Part shown: piece after piece, positions 61,931 to 64,000 of the stretch | Numbering within the stretch: the stretch's first letter is position 1 | Layout of the letters: each line of letters starts with the position of its first letter | NCBI GenBank assembly: GCA_037447655.1 | Contig: JBBHKE010000876.1 | Coordinates: forward strand, 1-64,000 | DNA from: Zygnema cylindricum | Taxonomy: Eukaryota > Streptophyta > Zygnematophyceae > Zygnematales > Zygnemataceae | Direction of reading: 5' to 3' | DNA length: 64,000 nucleotides | Program-made: the position numbers and the translations under genes | Notes under the pieces: model-generated | Database searches by the model: none | The model's input: only the letters and a program-made list of their open reading frames with translations | Told to the model about the DNA's origin: nothing

Positions 61931-63539
61931 TTCGTTGTTGATTACAGTTTCATTTTTCCGTTCCCCCCCCCCACCCCCCCCCTTTTTTTCTTTTTTTGAG
62001 ATAAAGTGGTTAACCGTTATAAATGTGGATAGAGATTTAATAGTCACAAAGGAGAATTGGCGGGATTCCGAGAAAGGAAAAAAATAAAATGTTTATGGAG
62101 TCAAACTAAAGGTTTGTTGAATGGAAACTTGAGAAAACTTTTGTACTTTTTTGTAGATTTGTAGGAAGTTTTGTACCTCTTTTGTACTTTGTTTACTGTA
62201 AATAGTGTTCAAAAAAATCAGTATCATGTAGTGTATGGGCTAACCAACTCTCTCTCCCACTCTCTATGTCTCTCTTTCTTCTCTTTGCCCCCCCTCCCCT
62301 TTTTTTTCCCCTTTCTCTTTTCTTTTTAACTTTTTGGTTTTGTTTCTACACCATCTTTATATTCTGTCTACTTGCTTTTCCTCTTTTGCGGTATTGTATT
62401 TGATATTTTGACACTGTAATACTTTGCTATTCGATTTTTATGAGATAGTACACCACATTTTAACGATTGTAAATGAAAGTTCCTTTCGCCGTTTTTTTTT
62501 TCGTCATTTTTCCTCGTTTTTTTTCACTTGTATACTTTTCGGGGAAATGCCCAATCAACAGGAACTACAGGAGAATTAACCCCAAACCACACTAACTATG
62601 CTGATTTGTTATGTGCTCCTTCAACCCTTTTAACTTTGTATCTTTTTCAGTAGATGGACTGTTTTTTTGTTTCCCGTAAGTTTTGGAAAATTTGTTTACG
62701 CCTTTGATGGTAGCATCATGGTTTGGGATGGTGAGTCATGACTCGCATTTAGATATCCCTTCCCTGTCTTCAAAAAAAGAATAAGCCTGTTTTAAGAAAG
62801 TGCGGTGATCAACCATTTGAGTACACGGGTAGGGGAGAAAAAATTATCGGCAAGGCGAAACAGAAAATTGAACACGGAGGGAAGGAAGAAAAATGGAAAA
62901 AACAATACGAAAAAACACAGTATTTACGTCACCTTGCTACCTACCTGGGAAGTTGGTGCCTCATTACTTCCACAATTGTCTCCGTGTATTGTTATTGCTA
63001 CCATTATCCCTCATGTTTCGGTCAGAGTCTTCTACTTTCATCCTTCTCTTTTGAAAGCAGTTGGTTCCAGTCCTCCCCTTGCATAAGTGGATATGTTGAT
63101 TTCCCTTGTTGTGCAGTTTGTTACGCGTATCCAATAATTTTAAATGTTCCACTTTATTTCAGAGAAGGTTGTCACTGCCCATTCAATCTAAGCTTCCTGA
63201 GGCACTTCCTTTTTATTATTCACGTTCATGCTATCTCTCACAAGGGGCCCTTGGTTTTGGAGCTTCGATATTGGCTACAACTATTCTTTCCACTCCATAA
63301 TCCATACCTGTTTCATTTCACCACCGCCTTTGAGAATCGGGCGTGGCATCCTCATCCACCTTTAATCGACTCTCTCTTTTGCTCGTGCGACTGTGTCTTT
63401 TAACTGGTTGGCTTCCATTCACTTCGTTGCTCCATGAAACAAAGCTGGTGTAGGCATACAAAATCTCAGTGACACTCTTGCGACTCTTATTTATGACGGG
63501 CATTTTGTTCATCAAGTTGTTTGAGTGTAATTTTTTCCT

Positions 63540-63960
63540 TGTAGACTTATGTTGTCTTGCTCCATGGTGACTGTCGTATTTTTGTTAATGTTGTTTTTGG
63601 AACCCTGTGTCAATTACAATCATTCGTCAAGGGACTTGACATGTCAAAGTAACCACACGTGGCATTGCTAAAGACAAGGAGAGGGATTATGCACACCACG
63701 ATGTTACAGATTGTTTTGTTAGGATGGTGGTTGACGTGTTCGGCTGTTCGGGAGTTCTTTTGGATGAGTTCATGCGTACTTGTGGTATGAGTTAATTAGA
63801 GAGGAGCGACTTTTGAAGCCCATTTGCTTTTGTCCTTACTTTTTGTATTATTAACGTTTATCAGTCGTTTTACAACGAGTGTAAGCTTTTATCCCCTTTC
63901 AATCAGCTATCACTATTGCATATTATCGACGCGCTTCTCAACTCCTTTAGCGTGTTCCTC
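63540..63960 (+). mobile_element. 3' remnant of an R2-like retroelement
   Basis: A decayed frame gives KDKERDYAHHDVTDCFV, then VDVFG...LLDEFMRTC. This parallels KERDYAHRDPNDNYVPF and the following FENFIHDCA of the 47 kb copy, i.e. the end of the endonuclease region. A downstream segment near 63855-63950 may continue the C-terminus. It is on the plus strand in the probable transporter intron. Earlier parts (62980-63500) look retroelement-derived but I could not align them. Confidence 0.55.
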
Positions 63961-64000
63961 TAAGCATACAGGGTTTAAGGGGTTGGCTTTAGTAGATTTT

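Noticed and set aside
61340-62047. 235-residue minus-strand open frame rich in Ile/Pro/Ser/Thr repeats
   Set aside because: It is the translation of the 30-40-bp minisatellite in the duplicated block; the repeat lacks stops by chance.

Overview
This is a nuclear eukaryotic window, almost certainly from the green plant lineage. The recognisable genes are split by GT-AG introns, and several belong to plant-type families: a plant-type biotin-protein ligase, a UDP-sugar transporter of the plant KT/GT type, a LON-substrate-binding-domain protein with the plant-style C-terminus, and an importin-beta/ARM protein of the Arabidopsis At3g17340 type. The R2-like retroelement and the density of small DNA transposons suggest a streptophyte alga or early land plant rather than a flowering plant. 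That placement is inference; the sequence alone does not fix the species.

Layout. 0.2-11.1 kb (+): the 3' two thirds of an importin-like gene, at least 12 exons, cut by the left window edge. 11.1-26.6 kb: gene-poor transposon territory. 26.66-28.66 kb (-): four exons of the catalytic core of a biotin-protein ligase, with neither end found. 29.87-34.86 kb (+): a GT90/CAP10-type glycosyltransferase of seven exons, with one apparent single-base frameshift. 34.9-39.7 kb: retroelement remnants (5' part of an R2-like element, a copia LTR and RNase H). 39.74-52.17 kb (-): a complete seven-exon LON-domain gene, whose 9.3 kb fifth intron holds a long R2-like non-LTR retrotransposon that is itself split by a solo LTR, plus a second copia LTR. 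52.2-58.5 kb: nested DNA transposons. 58.73 kb to the right edge (+): first exon of a UDP-sugar transporter followed by what is probably its long first intron, holding a near-identical 0.78 kb direct duplication and another R2-like remnant.

The most interesting content is the transposon stratigraphy. By matching terminal inverted repeats (TIRs), target-site duplications (TSDs) and empty paralogous copies, I could resolve at least six families of non-autonomous DNA elements inserted into each other up to three or four deep. They are hAT-like with 8-bp TSDs, Harbinger-like with 3-bp TNA TSDs, mariner-like with TA, and one long palindromic foldback. Subtracting nested insertions returns the same lengths for independent copies (304/305/305 bp for family A, 735/738 bp for family C), which strongly supports the boundaries. 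No transposase gene is visible for any of them.

The five host genes have no obvious shared pathway; this is ordinary eukaryotic gene order with intron-resident and intergenic repeats.
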